Counted from the stretch's first letter, positions 34,890 to 43,885 are shown. The stretch: DNA of 64,000 nt from Undibacterium pigrum (GCF_003201815.1 NZ_QJKB01000004.1:310001-374000); one strand, 5' to 3'. Made by a program: numbers and translations. Notes: generated by a model from the letters alone, not told the origin.

Positions 34890-35648
34890 GTGCACATGCA
34901 CATGCAGTTTGATGTCATTACACTGTTCCCCGAAATGTTCGCTGCCATTACACAATCAGGTGTAACGAGGCGAGCTTTCGAGCAACAAAAATGCGAATTA
35001 AAGCTGTGGAATCCGCGTGATTTTACGACTGACAGGCATCGTACTGTGGATGACCGGCCTTATGGCGGTGGCCCGGGTATGGTGATGCTGGCAAAACCCT
35101 TGCAGACCGCAATCGAGTCTGCCAAGGCACGTCAGACGGCCTTGTCTGCAGTGGCGCCCAAAGTGATTTATCTGTCACCACAGGGCAAACCACTGACCCA
35201 TGAAAAGGTCATGCAACTGGCGGCAACGCCGGGCCTGGTCTTGTTGTGTGGCAGGTATGAGGCAGTAGATCAGCGTCTGCTGGATAATTACGTCGATGAA
35301 GAAATCAGCCTCGGCGATTTCGTCTTGTCTGGCGGTGAATTGCCAGCCATGGCCCTGATGGATGCTGTCATACGGCAAATTCCTGGCGTCTTGCACGATG
35401 ATGCCTCGGCAGTGCAGGACAGTTTTGTCAATGGTTTGCTGGATTGCCCGCATTACACCAGACCAGAAGTCTTTGAAGACCAGACTGTGCCAGCTGTGTT
35501 AATGGGTGGTAATCATGCTGAAATCGAAAAGTGGCGGCGTCAGCGTGCACTGGAAGCCAGTCAGTTAAAGCGTCCGGATTTAATCATCGCAGCGCGTGCG
35601 GCAGGCTTGTTAAGCCGTGCCGACGAAAAGTTTTTAAGCAGTTTGTAG
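34890..35648 (+). CDS. trmD: tRNA (guanine-N1)-methyltransferase
   Basis: A SPOUT-class enzyme that methylates G37 in tRNAs to prevent frameshifting. Motifs [13 protein letters not shown], the S-adenosylmethionine knot YGGGPGMVM and '[18 protein letters not shown]' are intact. The start is ambiguous: in-frame ATGs lie at 34869, 34884, 34896 and 34902. The only ribosome site, AGAAGG at 34877-34882, is seven bases from an in-frame GTG at 34890, which I choose; by family alignment the ATG at 34902 (MQFDVITLF) would be enough. The true length is therefore 248-259 residues. Confidence 0.93.
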   Translation: MHMHMQFDVITLFPEMFAAITQSGVTRRAFEQQKCELKLWNPRDFTTDRHRTVDDRPYGGGPGMVMLAKPLQTAIESAKARQTALSAVAPKVIYLSPQGKPLTHEKVMQLAATPGLVLLCGRYEAVDQRLLDNYVDEEISLGDFVLSGGELPAMALMDAVIRQIPGVLHDDASAVQDSFVNGLLDCPHYTRPEVFEDQTVPAVLMGGNHAEIEKWRRQRALEASQLKRPDLIIAARAAGLLSRADEKFLSSL

Positions 35649-35681
35649 TATCTTCCTGCTCTCGGGCGGGAATTAATAAGC

Positions 35682-35701
35682 GTGAATCTTCAATGATTCA
35701 C
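35682..35701 (+). promoter_or_regulatory. Hairpin between trmD and rplS
   Basis: GTGAATC (35682-35688) and GATTCAC (35695-35701) form a 7-bp stem with a 6-base loop in the 132-base trmD-rplS spacer. It has no T-run. It may be a processing or pause site in the operon mRNA; this is inference. Confidence 0.35.
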
Positions 35702-35780
35702 ATGTTAAACCCCATCCTCTACCGGGCATCAGCCAGAACCAGATTCTGCAGCGTCGGCAAGATGGTCATAGGAGTAAAAA

Positions 35781-36164
35781 ATGGATCTGATCCAAAAATT
35801 AGAGCAAGAAGAAATTGCTCGCCTCGGCAAAAACATCCCTGACTTTGCACCAGGTGACACAGTTGTTGTGAACGTCAACGTTGTTGAAGGTACACGCAAA
35901 CGTGCACAGGCTTACGAAGGCGTAGTTATCTCCCGTCGTAACCGTGGTTTGAATTCCAACTTCATCGTCCGTAAGATTTCTTCCGGCGAAGGCGTTGAGC
36001 GTACATTCCAGTTGTACTCCCCACTGATCGCTTCTATCGAAGTGAAACGTCGCGGTGATGTACGTCGTGCAAAACTGTACTATCTGCGTGAACGCTCTGG
36101 TAAATCTGCTCGTATCAAAGAGAAATTGCCAGCACGTAAAGTTGTTGCAGCAAAAGCAGAGTAA
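35781..36164 (+). CDS. rplS: 50S ribosomal protein L19
   Basis: A 127-residue large-subunit protein located at the subunit interface. Diagnostic stretches are [32 protein letters not shown] and the conserved '[27 protein letters not shown]'. AGGAGT ribosome site upstream. Last gene of the rpsP operon, with a terminator 20 bases later. Confidence 0.98.
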   Translation: MDLIQKLEQEEIARLGKNIPDFAPGDTVVVNVNVVEGTRKRAQAYEGVVISRRNRGLNSNFIVRKISSGEGVERTFQLYSPLIASIEVKRRGDVRRAKLYYLRERSGKSARIKEKLPARKVVAAKAE

Positions 36165-36184
36165 TATCTGGTCTTGCCGTATTG

Positions 36185-36212
36185 AAAAAGGATGCTCAGG
36201 CATCCTTTTTTT
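36185..36212 (+). terminator. Terminator of the rpsP-rplS operon
   Basis: The stem AAAAAGGATGC / GCATCCTTTTT with a 4-base loop is followed by T. It ends the ribosomal operon and lies upstream of the nudL-like gene's GTG start. Confidence 0.9.
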
Positions 36213-36265
36213 ATTGCCCGGCCAAAGGCAAAATATGTCCAACAACAAGAAAACTATTCTGTATC

Positions 36266-36934
36266 GTGAGCAAACCAGTTTTTGATCCTCAATCTTTTCC
36301 TATCCATTCATTGGGAGAAGAAACGGCCGTGCCTGCCGAGCATCTGTCGCCAGCATGGCTGCGCCAGCGCTTCCTGCAGCATTATGAATGGTCGCCAGAA
36401 GTTGTTGATGAGAGTTTTTTCTCCAAAAACCTTCCTTTCAGAGCAGCTTCGGTTCTGATACCCATCGTCATGCGCGATGAGGGCCTGACCGTGCTCCTGA
36501 CTGAAAGGGCCGCGCATCTACATCACCACCCTGGGCAAATCAGCTTTCCGGGCGGGCGTTTTGAGGATGAAGACATTGATCCGGTCACTACGGCCCTGCG
36601 TGAGGCAGAAGAAGAGATAGGCTTGCAACGTGAATATGTTGAAATTCTGGGGAGTCTGCCAGAATATAAAACGGGTACAGGCTATCAGGTCAGTCCCATA
36701 GTCTCATTGATCATGCCTGGTTTCCCCGTGCGTACCGATCCCTCGGAAGTCGCCTCGATTTTTGAAGTGCCGTTGAGTTTCCTGATGGATGGCAAAAATC
36801 ACCAGCGCCGCAGCTTTGATTTGCCCGATAATGCAGGCAAACGGCATTTTTATGCCATGCCCTATGAGCAGCATTTTATCTGGGGTGCAACGGCTGGCAT
36901 GCTGCGCAATCTGTTTCATTTCCTGCGTGCCTAA
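36266..36934 (+). CDS. CoA pyrophosphatase (Nudix hydrolase)
   Basis: A 222-residue Nudix enzyme of the NudL/CoAse type, expected to cleave coenzyme A and derivatives to phosphopantetheine and 3',5'-ADP. The Nudix box reads GRFEDEDIDPVTTALREAEEEIGL (split: GGRFEDED, then REAEEEIGL) at about 92-117; the CoAse signature lies just before it (LTERAAHLHHHPGQISFPGG). The frame opens inside the preceding terminator at a TTG, so a GTG at 36266 (SKPVFDPQSF) is the most credible start although its ribosome site is weak. Confidence 0.9.
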   Translation: MSKPVFDPQSFPIHSLGEETAVPAEHLSPAWLRQRFLQHYEWSPEVVDESFFSKNLPFRAASVLIPIVMRDEGLTVLLTERAAHLHHHPGQISFPGGRFEDEDIDPVTTALREAEEEIGLQREYVEILGSLPEYKTGTGYQVSPIVSLIMPGFPVRTDPSEVASIFEVPLSFLMDGKNHQRRSFDLPDNAGKRHFYAMPYEQHFIWGATAGMLRNLFHFLRA

Positions 36935-37053
36935 GACTCTAAAGTCTTTCCCAACAGAACAAAGCTTCATAATCTGGGCAAATCGGTTTACACTTGCCGC
37001 ATTTGCAAATTGATTGTTTGCGGCATTGCGCTGCAACATAAGCCCAGTCTACC

Positions 37054-38004
37054 ATGACCTTTATTTCCATCCTGTTAGCGCTGTTGATTGAGCAGCTCAA
37101 GCCCTTGCGGGCAGATAACCCTATCTATACGCAAATCCAGACGCTGGCTAATAAAATCGAAGCATCCTTTAATGCGGGCAAGGTCAAGCATGGCCGCCTG
37201 GGCTGGTGGATAGTCATCGCTTCGCTGACTTTGCCAACAGCCCTGATTTACTGGCTGTGCTTGCGCCTGAACCCGATTGCCGCCTTGCTGTGGAATGTGC
37301 TCATTGTTTACCTGACCCTGGGTTTCCGTCGCTATAGCCATTATTTCACATCAATACAACTGGCCCTGAGTTCTGGCGATGAAGATACCGCCAGACGTTA
37401 TCTGGCAGAGTGGACGCATCTGGATACTACCGGCATGGATGTATCGGAAATTTCCAGGCTGGCAGTGGAACGCTCTTTGATCGCCACTCACCGCAATGTA
37501 TTCGGCGTGTTCTTCTGGTTTTTGATGCCAGTAGGCCCAGCTTGCGCCGTCATGTATCGCGCAGCAGAATATCTGTCACGCGCCTGGAATGAACCTGAGC
37601 ATATGAAAAACGAAGAATTTGGCATTTATGCAGCCAAAGTCTTTTACTGGATAGACTGGGTGCCAGCCCGCCTGACCGCCGTCGCCTTTGCCGTGGTCGG
37701 CAATTTTGAAGATGCTGTGTATTCCTGGCGCAATTATGCGGATCGCTGGTCGGACGAGTTGGTCGGTATCATTCTCTCTGCCGGTGGTGGTGCACTGGGC
37801 GTACGCCTCGGTGAACCAGAAGAAAAAGCCATGGTCTTGCAGGCAGATGCCACAGCAGTTGACGTCGATAGCCTGGAGCTGGAAAGCCAGCCTGGCGCAG
37901 AAGCTTCACCACGCGCCTTGCAAAGCGCCGTTGGCCTGGTATGGCGAGCCTTGTTGCTGTGGATGCTCTTGCTATTACTCCTTTCCTTCGCAGTCTGGAT
38001 ATAA
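37054..38004 (+). CDS. CobD/CbiB-family membrane protein
   Basis: A 316-residue membrane protein with helices at the N-terminus (2-15), about 48-95, 155-175, 205-230 and a strongly hydrophobic C-terminal anchor (RALLLWMLLLLLLSFAVW). It belongs to the group annotated in Burkholderiales as CobD/CbiB family, a distant relative of adenosylcobinamide-phosphate synthase and AmpE. No other cobalamin gene is nearby, so a role in B12 synthesis is not supported by context. It follows the CoA pyrophosphatase by 119 bases. Confidence 0.83.
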   Translation: MTFISILLALLIEQLKPLRADNPIYTQIQTLANKIEASFNAGKVKHGRLGWWIVIASLTLPTALIYWLCLRLNPIAALLWNVLIVYLTLGFRRYSHYFTSIQLALSSGDEDTARRYLAEWTHLDTTGMDVSEISRLAVERSLIATHRNVFGVFFWFLMPVGPACAVMYRAAEYLSRAWNEPEHMKNEEFGIYAAKVFYWIDWVPARLTAVAFAVVGNFEDAVYSWRNYADRWSDELVGIILSAGGGALGVRLGEPEEKAMVLQADATAVDVDSLELESQPGAEASPRALQSAVGLVWRALLLWMLLLLLLSFAVWI

Positions 38005-38108
38005 TTTAAAAGCTGGTTCTGTTAATGCAGTACCAGCTTTTTTGCTATGGCAGATCTGGATAAGATTTGGATATCTCGTGATGATATTCAGAATAGAAGG
38101 AGCATCGT

Positions 38109-38582
38109 ATGTCAGAAAGCTTTGAAGGCCAGTGTCAGTGCGGTGAGGTGCAATACGAGGTAACAGGTGAGTCACTGACTTTGTTCACCTGCCACTGTCA
38201 GGATTGCCAGCGACAATCATCCAGTGCTTTTGGCATGGCGCTCTGGATACGCCTGGGTGATATGCTGCTAAAAACGGGTGAGCCCAAATTATGGGTGCGC
38301 AAAATGCCTTCAGGGCGTGAGATGGAATGCAGCTTTTGCCCGACTTGTGGCACACGCTTGTTCCATCGCTTGCTGGGACAGACAGAGATCATCAGCATTA
38401 AACCGGGTACACTGAACGATACCAGCAGCTTGCAGGCGGTCGCCCATATCTGGACCAGAAGTGCGCAGCCCTGGTTGAATCTGGATCAAGATTGCTTGCA
38501 ATATGCTGACAACCCAGACGATTTCCAGATCCTGTTTGCCGCTTGGAAAAACAGAAATTTGCCGGATAAAACGAAAAAATAA
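38109..38582 (+). CDS. GFA family (CENP-V-like) zinc protein
   Basis: A 157-residue protein of the glutathione-dependent formaldehyde-activating enzyme family. Zinc ligands are clear: CQC at 9-11 (QCQCGEVQYEV), CHCQDC at about 28-33 and CPTC near 77-80. Most members outside the true Gfa enzyme have no proven activity. The stop codon overlaps the start of the next gene (TAATG), so the two are coupled. Confidence 0.92.
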   Translation: MSESFEGQCQCGEVQYEVTGESLTLFTCHCQDCQRQSSSAFGMALWIRLGDMLLKTGEPKLWVRKMPSGREMECSFCPTCGTRLFHRLLGQTEIISIKPGTLNDTSSLQAVAHIWTRSAQPWLNLDQDCLQYADNPDDFQILFAAWKNRNLPDKTKK

Positions 38583-39151
38583 TGAAGAAAATTATTGCTC
38601 CTGGCATTTGCCTGCGCGCGTATGAGGCTGATGATGCTGATGTATTTGCTGCCGTAGTCCGTGAATCCGTTGAAACTGTAGGCCGCTGGATGGGCTGGTG
38701 CCATGCCGATTTTAATAGTGATCACGCACGTGAATGGTTTGCTGCATGTGATAAAGCGCGGGAAGAAGGCACTGCCTATGAGTTTGGTATCTTCAGCGAA
38801 GATGGCAAGGTATTGCTGGGTGGTGCGGGCTTGAATATGATCAGCAAGCTGCATAACTACTGCAATCTTGGTTACTGGATCAGGCAGTCTGAGCAAGACA
38901 AGGGCATCGCCACCAGGGCGACCATGTTGCTGGCAGACGCAGGCTTCAAGCAACTGGATTTCAATCGAATTGAGATAGTCGCTGCCGAAGGCAATATCAA
39001 CAGTATCGCTGTTGCAAAAAAAGTTGGTGCGCAGCTTGAATGCCTGGCCCGCAATCGCCTCATCGTTGGTGGAGTGCCAGTCACAGCAGCAGTACATTCC
39101 TTGCTACGGGAAGACTGGCAGGCCAGCCTGACTTATGATGTACAAAAATAA
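38582..39151 (+). CDS. GNAT-family N-acetyltransferase, RimJ/RimL-like
   Basis: A 189-residue acetyltransferase of the RimL/SpeG kind: ICLRAYEADDADVFAAV, NLGYWIRQSEQDKGIATRATMLL with the acyl-CoA loop QDKGIAT, and 'FNRIEIVAAEGNINSIAVAKKVGAQLE'. Overlaps the GFA stop by one base and is followed closely by the acyltransferase gene (11 bases), so these three form one transcription unit. The acceptor is unknown. Confidence 0.9.
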   Translation: MKKIIAPGICLRAYEADDADVFAAVVRESVETVGRWMGWCHADFNSDHAREWFAACDKAREEGTAYEFGIFSEDGKVLLGGAGLNMISKLHNYCNLGYWIRQSEQDKGIATRATMLLADAGFKQLDFNRIEIVAAEGNINSIAVAKKVGAQLECLARNRLIVGGVPVTAAVHSLLREDWQASLTYDVQK

Positions 39152-39162
39152 GACGGGGGTTT

Positions 39163-40236
39163 ATGTCTGAGCGAAATGCCAGTATAGATATTGCCAAAGG
39201 TCTGGGTATTATCCTGGTGGTCTTTGGACATAACTGGATCATCGCTCATGATCATGGCGAACTGTTTCGCATCATCTTTTCCTTCCACATGCCCCTGTTT
39301 TTCTTTTTGTCCGGGGCTGTCCTGCATCACGATACTGCTTTCAGGGATTTTCTGGCTTTCAAGGCAGATGCCTTGCTGAAGCCCTTCTTTGTCGTATTGT
39401 CAGTCTGGGGACTGGCGCGCATAGCCTTGTCGGGCGTGGATGCACGCAGCTATTTGCTCGGCATGCTATATGCCACTGGTAATACCATAGAGTGGGTGCC
39501 ACTCTGGTATTTGCCGCATTTGTTTTTGGCCATGCTGCTGGCCTGGCTGATTTTGCGTCTGGCAAATCGCCTGCATGCCGGGTTATTGCTGCCAGTGTTT
39601 TGCATGGCTATTTTATTGGCTGCTGGAATAGCCTTTATACATATGTTGAGCCAATTGGACGCACAACAATTTGCTGGCTTGAATCTCTGGCTGGGTAATC
39701 ATCAAGGCAATTTCCCGGGCTTGCCATGGAACCTGGATCTGATTGGCATCAGCACTGCCTTCGTCTTGCTGGGCTACGTGATGCATGAACATGTCATGCA
39801 CTTTCGCTTCCAGTCCTGGATATTTACTATGGCGTTGCTGTTGTTTACGGCGCTGCATTTCTTTTTTGATGAAACCATAGATTTGAATATGCGCGTGTAT
39901 GGCAACAGGTGGATATCAACTGCCCAGGCCTTGCTGGGCATTTATCTGCTCCTGTCAGTGTCGACCTGTTTGCAATACACTGGCAAATTGGGTAAGGCAC
40001 TGGCTTATTTGGGCGCCAGCAGTTTATTCATCATGATCTTTCATTCATGGATAGAGTGGAAGGTATTTGCCATCCTGGCACGCTGGATTTCATTTAACTA
40101 TCTGAATGCCAGCCTGGCATTTCTGGCAGGATTGTTGTTGCCATTGCTCTTATTGAGCCTGGTCAAAAAGAATAAGTTCCTGCATGCTTTGCTCTTGCCA
40201 GCAAGGCATATCCCCAAGCTGCGCACCGGGTTATAA
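39163..40236 (+). CDS. Acyltransferase 3 family membrane protein
   Basis: A 357-residue protein with about ten predicted helices. It begins 'RNASIDIAKGLGIILVVFGHNW', the classic acyltransferase-3 opening with the arginine/aspartate pair and a catalytic histidine in helix 1, then 'FSFHMPLFFFLSGAVL' as the second motif. Enzymes of this family O-acetylate surface sugars such as peptidoglycan, LPS or exopolysaccharide. The acceptor cannot be read and no polysaccharide genes are adjacent. Third gene after GFA and GNAT. Confidence 0.92.
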   Translation: MSERNASIDIAKGLGIILVVFGHNWIIAHDHGELFRIIFSFHMPLFFFLSGAVLHHDTAFRDFLAFKADALLKPFFVVLSVWGLARIALSGVDARSYLLGMLYATGNTIEWVPLWYLPHLFLAMLLAWLILRLANRLHAGLLLPVFCMAILLAAGIAFIHMLSQLDAQQFAGLNLWLGNHQGNFPGLPWNLDLIGISTAFVLLGYVMHEHVMHFRFQSWIFTMALLLFTALHFFFDETIDLNMRVYGNRWISTAQALLGIYLLLSVSTCLQYTGKLGKALAYLGASSLFIMIFHSWIEWKVFAILARWISFNYLNASLAFLAGLLLPLLLLSLVKKNKFLHALLLPARHIPKLRTGL

Positions 40237-40437
40237 GATACCGAAGGTGTCCGTTTCCGCACACTATTGCTGTTCATAAATGGACAAAGCAAGGCAGATG
40301 TCCAATCTGAACTACCTTAAGTCTGTATTAAGTCTATAAGCCTCTGGCTTTGTTTACCGCTGCCAGCATGCAGGATTACAATGGCTTGAAATTATATTCA
40401 CCCGCAATTGTCGACCTGAGTTTCTTTCATCTTCTTC

Positions 40438-41859
40438 ATGCCAGCCTCCACTACTGCAGCACACCCTGCAATTAATACTTCCATACTCATCATTGATGAT
40501 GACCCCGATGTTGCATGCGCAGCCCAGTTATTATTGCGCAGGCATTACCAGCGTGTCAGCACCCTGACGGATACTGCGCAACTGAATTCCAGCTTGCAAG
40601 CGGCAATGCCGGATGTGGTCTTGCTGGACATGAATTTCACACCAGGCCGCACGGATGGTGCCGAGGGCCTGGCCTTGCTGAGCCAGTTACGCACACTCAA
40701 TCCAGCTCCAGCCGTCATCATGATGACGGCTTATGCAGACGTCCCGCTGGCTGTCGAGGCCTTGAAACGCGGTGCCAGCGACTTCATTACCAAGCCCTGG
40801 AATAATGACAGACTGGTGGCAGCGGTGCAGAGCGCAGCCAGTCGCTATGGCAAGCAGGACTTGTCTTTACAGGATGAGGATTTTCCTGAATTGATGGGCC
40901 ATGCAGCCAGCATGCGCGAGTTGAAATCCATCATCAGGAGCGTGGCGCCGACGGAGGCAAATGTCCTCATCCTCGGTGAAAATGGCGCAGGCAAGGAATT
41001 GGTGGCGCGTGCCATCCACCAGCATTCTGCACGCAGGGAAGCGACATTTTTGCCTGTCGACATGGGTAGCATACCCGAGTCGACCTTTGAAAGCGAAATG
41101 TATGGCCATAAAAAAGGGGCGTTCACCGATGCCAGGCAAGACCGGGCAGGGCGTTTTCAGACTGCTTCTGGCGGTGTACTTTTTCTCGATGAAATTGGTA
41201 ATCTGCCTCTGGGTGCCCAGGCAAAATTACTGCATGCACTGGAGCGCCGCGAAATTACTCCCATAGGGGCAGACCGGGCAGAGAAAATCAATGTCCGCAT
41301 CATCAGTGCCACCAATCTGAATGAGGCCAGTTTGTTCGATGCCAGTGTGTTTCGCACCGACCTCTTGTTTCGTCTCAATACCATCGTCTTGCGCATACCG
41401 CCATTGCGCGAACGGGTAGCTGATATCCCTATGCTGCTGGCTCATTACCTGCATGGCTATCAACAACAATATCAAAGACCAGCAAGAAATATTGATGGCA
41501 ATGTAGTGGCAGCCTTGTCTGCCTATTCCTGGCCAGGCAATGTCAGGGAGCTGCGTCACGCCTGTGAAAGAGCGGTGATACTGGCGACTCAGGAAAACTA
41601 CATGCTGGCAGATTTTGGTTTGCCATTTGCAGCGATAGCTGAGATTAAATCTGCCGCTGTACCGGTGACGCAAGTGGCAGTGGCGGAAGCCTCGACAGAA
41701 ACAGTTATTACCAGCCCCGAATACACGCTGGCCGCACTGGAGCGCGAAACCATCGCCAATGCCATGAGCAAGGCAGAAGGAAATATCAGCCAGGCCGCCA
41801 AATTGCTGGGCCTGAGCCGTGCTGCACTCTACCGCAAGCTGGAAAAGCATGACATCTGA
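40438..41859 (+). CDS. Sigma-54-dependent response regulator, NtrC type
   Basis: A 473-residue activator in three domains. A receiver (about 14-130) has the phospho-acceptor D64 in VVLLDMNF. The AAA+ domain (about 150-385) has Walker A GENGAGKE at 180-187, the sigma-54 loop GAFTDA at 227-232 (canonical GAFTGA has glycine at position 5) and GGVLFLDEIG. A Fis-type helix-turn-helix (ETIANAMSKAEGNISQAAKLLGLSRAALYRKLEKH) ends it. GAFTDA is seen in a minority of proven activators, so activity is still likely. The kinase gene begins 11 bases before this stop. Confidence 0.94.
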   Translation: MPASTTAAHPAINTSILIIDDDPDVACAAQLLLRRHYQRVSTLTDTAQLNSSLQAAMPDVVLLDMNFTPGRTDGAEGLALLSQLRTLNPAPAVIMMTAYADVPLAVEALKRGASDFITKPWNNDRLVAAVQSAASRYGKQDLSLQDEDFPELMGHAASMRELKSIIRSVAPTEANVLILGENGAGKELVARAIHQHSARREATFLPVDMGSIPESTFESEMYGHKKGAFTDARQDRAGRFQTASGGVLFLDEIGNLPLGAQAKLLHALERREITPIGADRAEKINVRIISATNLNEASLFDASVFRTDLLFRLNTIVLRIPPLRERVADIPMLLAHYLHGYQQQYQRPARNIDGNVVAALSAYSWPGNVRELRHACERAVILATQENYMLADFGLPFAAIAEIKSAAVPVTQVAVAEASTETVITSPEYTLAALERETIANAMSKAEGNISQAAKLLGLSRAALYRKLEKHDI

Positions 41860-43105
41860 TCCAAGTCCCGCCTGGCGCGGGAAATTGCTGACTGTCTGCG
41901 GCATGCTCATCATCGTCGGCGCTGCGACGGCCATGACGTATCTGCATACTGCCGGACAAAGTGATCAATTATTGCGCTGGTCGATAGTAATGGCATTGCT
42001 GGCTGTTTCTGGTTTGCTGATGTTTATCCGGGGCCTGAGCAGCCTGGCTGCGCCTCAGGCCAGGCCAGACGCTGGCAATCTATTGCCAGCCATGCAGCGC
42101 GATGGTTTGCAGCAAACGGCACTGACACTGGAAAGCCGGCTGGAGCATGCGCCCATTGCCCTGTTTTGTGTAGAGAGTAAAGGGCAGGAAAAAAATGTCA
42201 GCCCCCTGAACGGCAATGCCCGTCGCTTGATTGCACCTGGTCGCGTGATTGAAGTCAGCCAGCTGTATGAGCAAATCATTGCCCAGGCTGTGGGCAAGCG
42301 CAGCATGATTTGTTTTGAAACTGAGCAGGGACAGGAACGTGCCTTGCTGGCAAGCAGCAGTCTCACCCTGCAAAGCCAGGCACAACTCATCGTGGCATTG
42401 ATGCCTGTAGAGTCTGAGCTGCAAATGGAGGCGCAACAGGCCTGGCAAAAACTCATCCGTGTACTCACGCATGAAATCATGAATTCGCTGACACCTGTCG
42501 CTTCCTTATCCAGCACCGCGCAAGATATGTTGAATGATCTGCAATTGCCCCAGCAAAATGCCGCCGACCTGGCGCTGGCACTTGATGCCATCAGCAGGCG
42601 TGCACATGGCCTGGTCAATTTTGTCGGCAGCTACCGCAGCCTGGCCAATGTGCCAGTGGCACAGCTTGAAAGAGTGCAATTGCAGGCTTTGCTGGCACGT
42701 ATATCTTCATTGGTCAGCCCCATGTGGCAGTCCAGAGGCGGGGAAATACAGTTCAGTGTAGAGCCCGCCAACCTGGAAGCCATGCTAGACCCTGCGCAAC
42801 TGGAACAGGCACTTATCAACCTCATCAAAAATGCCTTTGAGGCGACAGCAAGTGTCCAGCCCGCTATCGTCAGCATACGGGCCCAGCTTAGTCGTGGTGC
42901 ACGCTTGCGCATAGAAGTCAGTGACAATGGGCCAGGGGTGCCCAAGGATTTGATCGCGCACATCTTCACGCCTTTCTTTTCTACCCGTGAGCATGGCAGT
43001 GGGATAGGGCTGGCGCTGGTCAGGCAATTGGTGCAGGGGAATGGGGGGACGGTGAGGTATGCGGATAGTGTGGGTGGTGGGGCGAGGTTTATTATTAGTT
43101 TGTGA
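41849..43105 (+). CDS. Sensor histidine kinase, NtrY-like
   Basis: A 418-residue membrane kinase. Two helices (about 13-33 and 42-62) with a very short external loop, a PAS-like cytosolic region (about 88-190), then HisKA with H208 in VLTHEIMNSLTPV and the HATPase domain: NLIKNAFEA (N box), DNGPGVP (G1) and GSGIGLAL (G2). The short loop argues for sensing in the membrane or cytosol. Its ATG at 41849 overlaps the regulator's stop by 11 bases, so kinase and regulator are translationally coupled. Confidence 0.93.
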   Translation: MTSDPSPAWRGKLLTVCGMLIIVGAATAMTYLHTAGQSDQLLRWSIVMALLAVSGLLMFIRGLSSLAAPQARPDAGNLLPAMQRDGLQQTALTLESRLEHAPIALFCVESKGQEKNVSPLNGNARRLIAPGRVIEVSQLYEQIIAQAVGKRSMICFETEQGQERALLASSSLTLQSQAQLIVALMPVESELQMEAQQAWQKLIRVLTHEIMNSLTPVASLSSTAQDMLNDLQLPQQNAADLALALDAISRRAHGLVNFVGSYRSLANVPVAQLERVQLQALLARISSLVSPMWQSRGGEIQFSVEPANLEAMLDPAQLEQALINLIKNAFEATASVQPAIVSIRAQLSRGARLRIEVSDNGPGVPKDLIAHIFTPFFSTREHGSGIGLALVRQLVQGNGGTVRYADSVGGGARFIISL

Positions 43106-43249
43106 GGTGTGGGGAGTTTTGTTTCAAGATGACAGTAGTGCGATGGCTGTGGTTTTTGCCTGGATAGCGTGCGCTATTGTGTATAGTTTTATTGGAATAC
43201 CGTGTAGCGAACCCCGACTTGATAATTACTCACTCTTCTTAGCTACGTC

Positions 43250-43274
43250 ATTCCAGCGTGCTTTTAGCTGGAAT
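43250..43274. repeat. Short inverted repeat (ATTCCAGC..GCTGGAAT)
   Basis: A perfect 8-bp stem, ATTCCAGC (43250-43257) and GCTGGAAT (43267-43274), with a 9-base loop. It resembles the small 'TCATTCC..GGAATCC' stem-loops scattered through many proteobacterial genomes. Confidence 0.6.
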
Positions 43275-43358
43275 CCAGCGGCGTTTGTTGCATACTTGTG
43301 TCACGTGTAAAACGATTGGCCTTCGTAGAACCAAGCCGGGTCTCGGCCCGGCGGCCGA

Positions 43359-43390
43359 AATTCTTTCTTTGCGTCGCCAAAGAAAGAATT
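43359..43390. repeat. Perfect 13-bp inverted repeat
   Basis: AATTCTTTCTTTG (43359-43371) and CAAAGAAAGAATT (43378-43390) are exact reverse complements around a 6-base loop CGTCGC. No T-run follows. Part of the repeat block at 43106-43835. Confidence 0.8.
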
Positions 43391-43431
43391 CAAAGAAAGG
43401 CGACCCAGGCGTAGCCGCCCCTGCGGGGTTC

Positions 43432-43523
43432 CCATTTGCGCAGTACAAAAAATGGGAAGATCCGAAACTCGCTGCGCTCAGACAGCGGCTCTTCTTGATC
43501 CATTTTCTGTACAGCACAAATGG
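43432..43523. repeat. Nested inverted repeat, 24-bp arms
   Basis: The 24-base arms at 43432-43455 and 43500-43523 (each close to CCATTT..ACAAA..ATGG) are near-complete reverse complements with a few mismatches. The 44 bases between them can fold on GAAGA..CCG / CGGCTCTTC. It looks like a cruciform-forming dispersed element. Confidence 0.7.
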
Positions 43524-43579
43524 CGTCTACACATGGGAACTGCGAACGTCAAAAGCAACCACAACCCCAGAGTCAAGCC

Positions 43580-43630
43580 CAACAGCAACAGCAACAGCAA
43601 CGGCAACAGCAACGGCAACGGCAACGGCAA
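43580..43630. repeat. Hexanucleotide microsatellite (CAACAG/CAACGG)
   Basis: Eight and a half tandem units of CAACAG or CAACGG run without interruption over 51 bases: three CAACAG, one CAACGG, one CAACAG, three CAACGG, then CAA. Candidate for length variation by slippage. It lies 256 bases upstream of the DUF3579 promoter and is not in a credible gene. Confidence 0.9.
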
Positions 43631-43835
43631 GTCGCCCGACTATTGTCTACCTTGTATTTTATTCAAGAGCAGTGATCAATCATGCATGTCAATTTAAACA
43701 TGCAACACACCATAAGATTATCAATCACATAAACACTAGCCCGCTCTTTTCTTTACTAGCCCGCAAAATGCACTATATTGGCAGGGTAAGATTGCATGCT
43801 TTGCATCAAAGCCAGATATATCAGTGACGCCGGTT

Positions 43836-43863
43836 TTGATTCAAGTCTTCTATAAGATATAAT
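43836..43863 (+). promoter_or_regulatory. Promoter of the DUF3579 gene
   Basis: TTGATT (43836-43841) and a perfect TATAAT (43858-43863) are 16 bases apart. The predicted start site lies about 15 bases before the ATG at 43886. Confidence 0.65.
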
Positions 43864-43885
43864 ATGGAAGTATATTGAAAGCTTG

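Larger units (their letters stand above)
43106..43835. other. Non-coding repeat-rich intergenic block
   Basis: The gap between the kinase and the DUF3579 gene (780 bases in all) carries no gene I can support. It contains four structured elements listed separately (43250-43274, 43359-43390, 43432-43523, 43580-43630). An open frame of 189 codons (43258-43827) runs through them but encodes low-complexity text such as SLRRQRKNSKKGDPG and alternating T-A, which I read as a translated repeat, not a protein. Base use (G-rich start, then A/C-rich) differs from both sides. The end of the gap holds the DUF3579 promoter. Confidence 0.65.

Noticed and set aside
43258..43827. 189-codon open frame in the repeat block
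   Set aside because: It crosses three inverted repeats and a microsatellite, has low-complexity basic text and alternating Thr-Ala, and no ribosome site. I treat it as repeat DNA.
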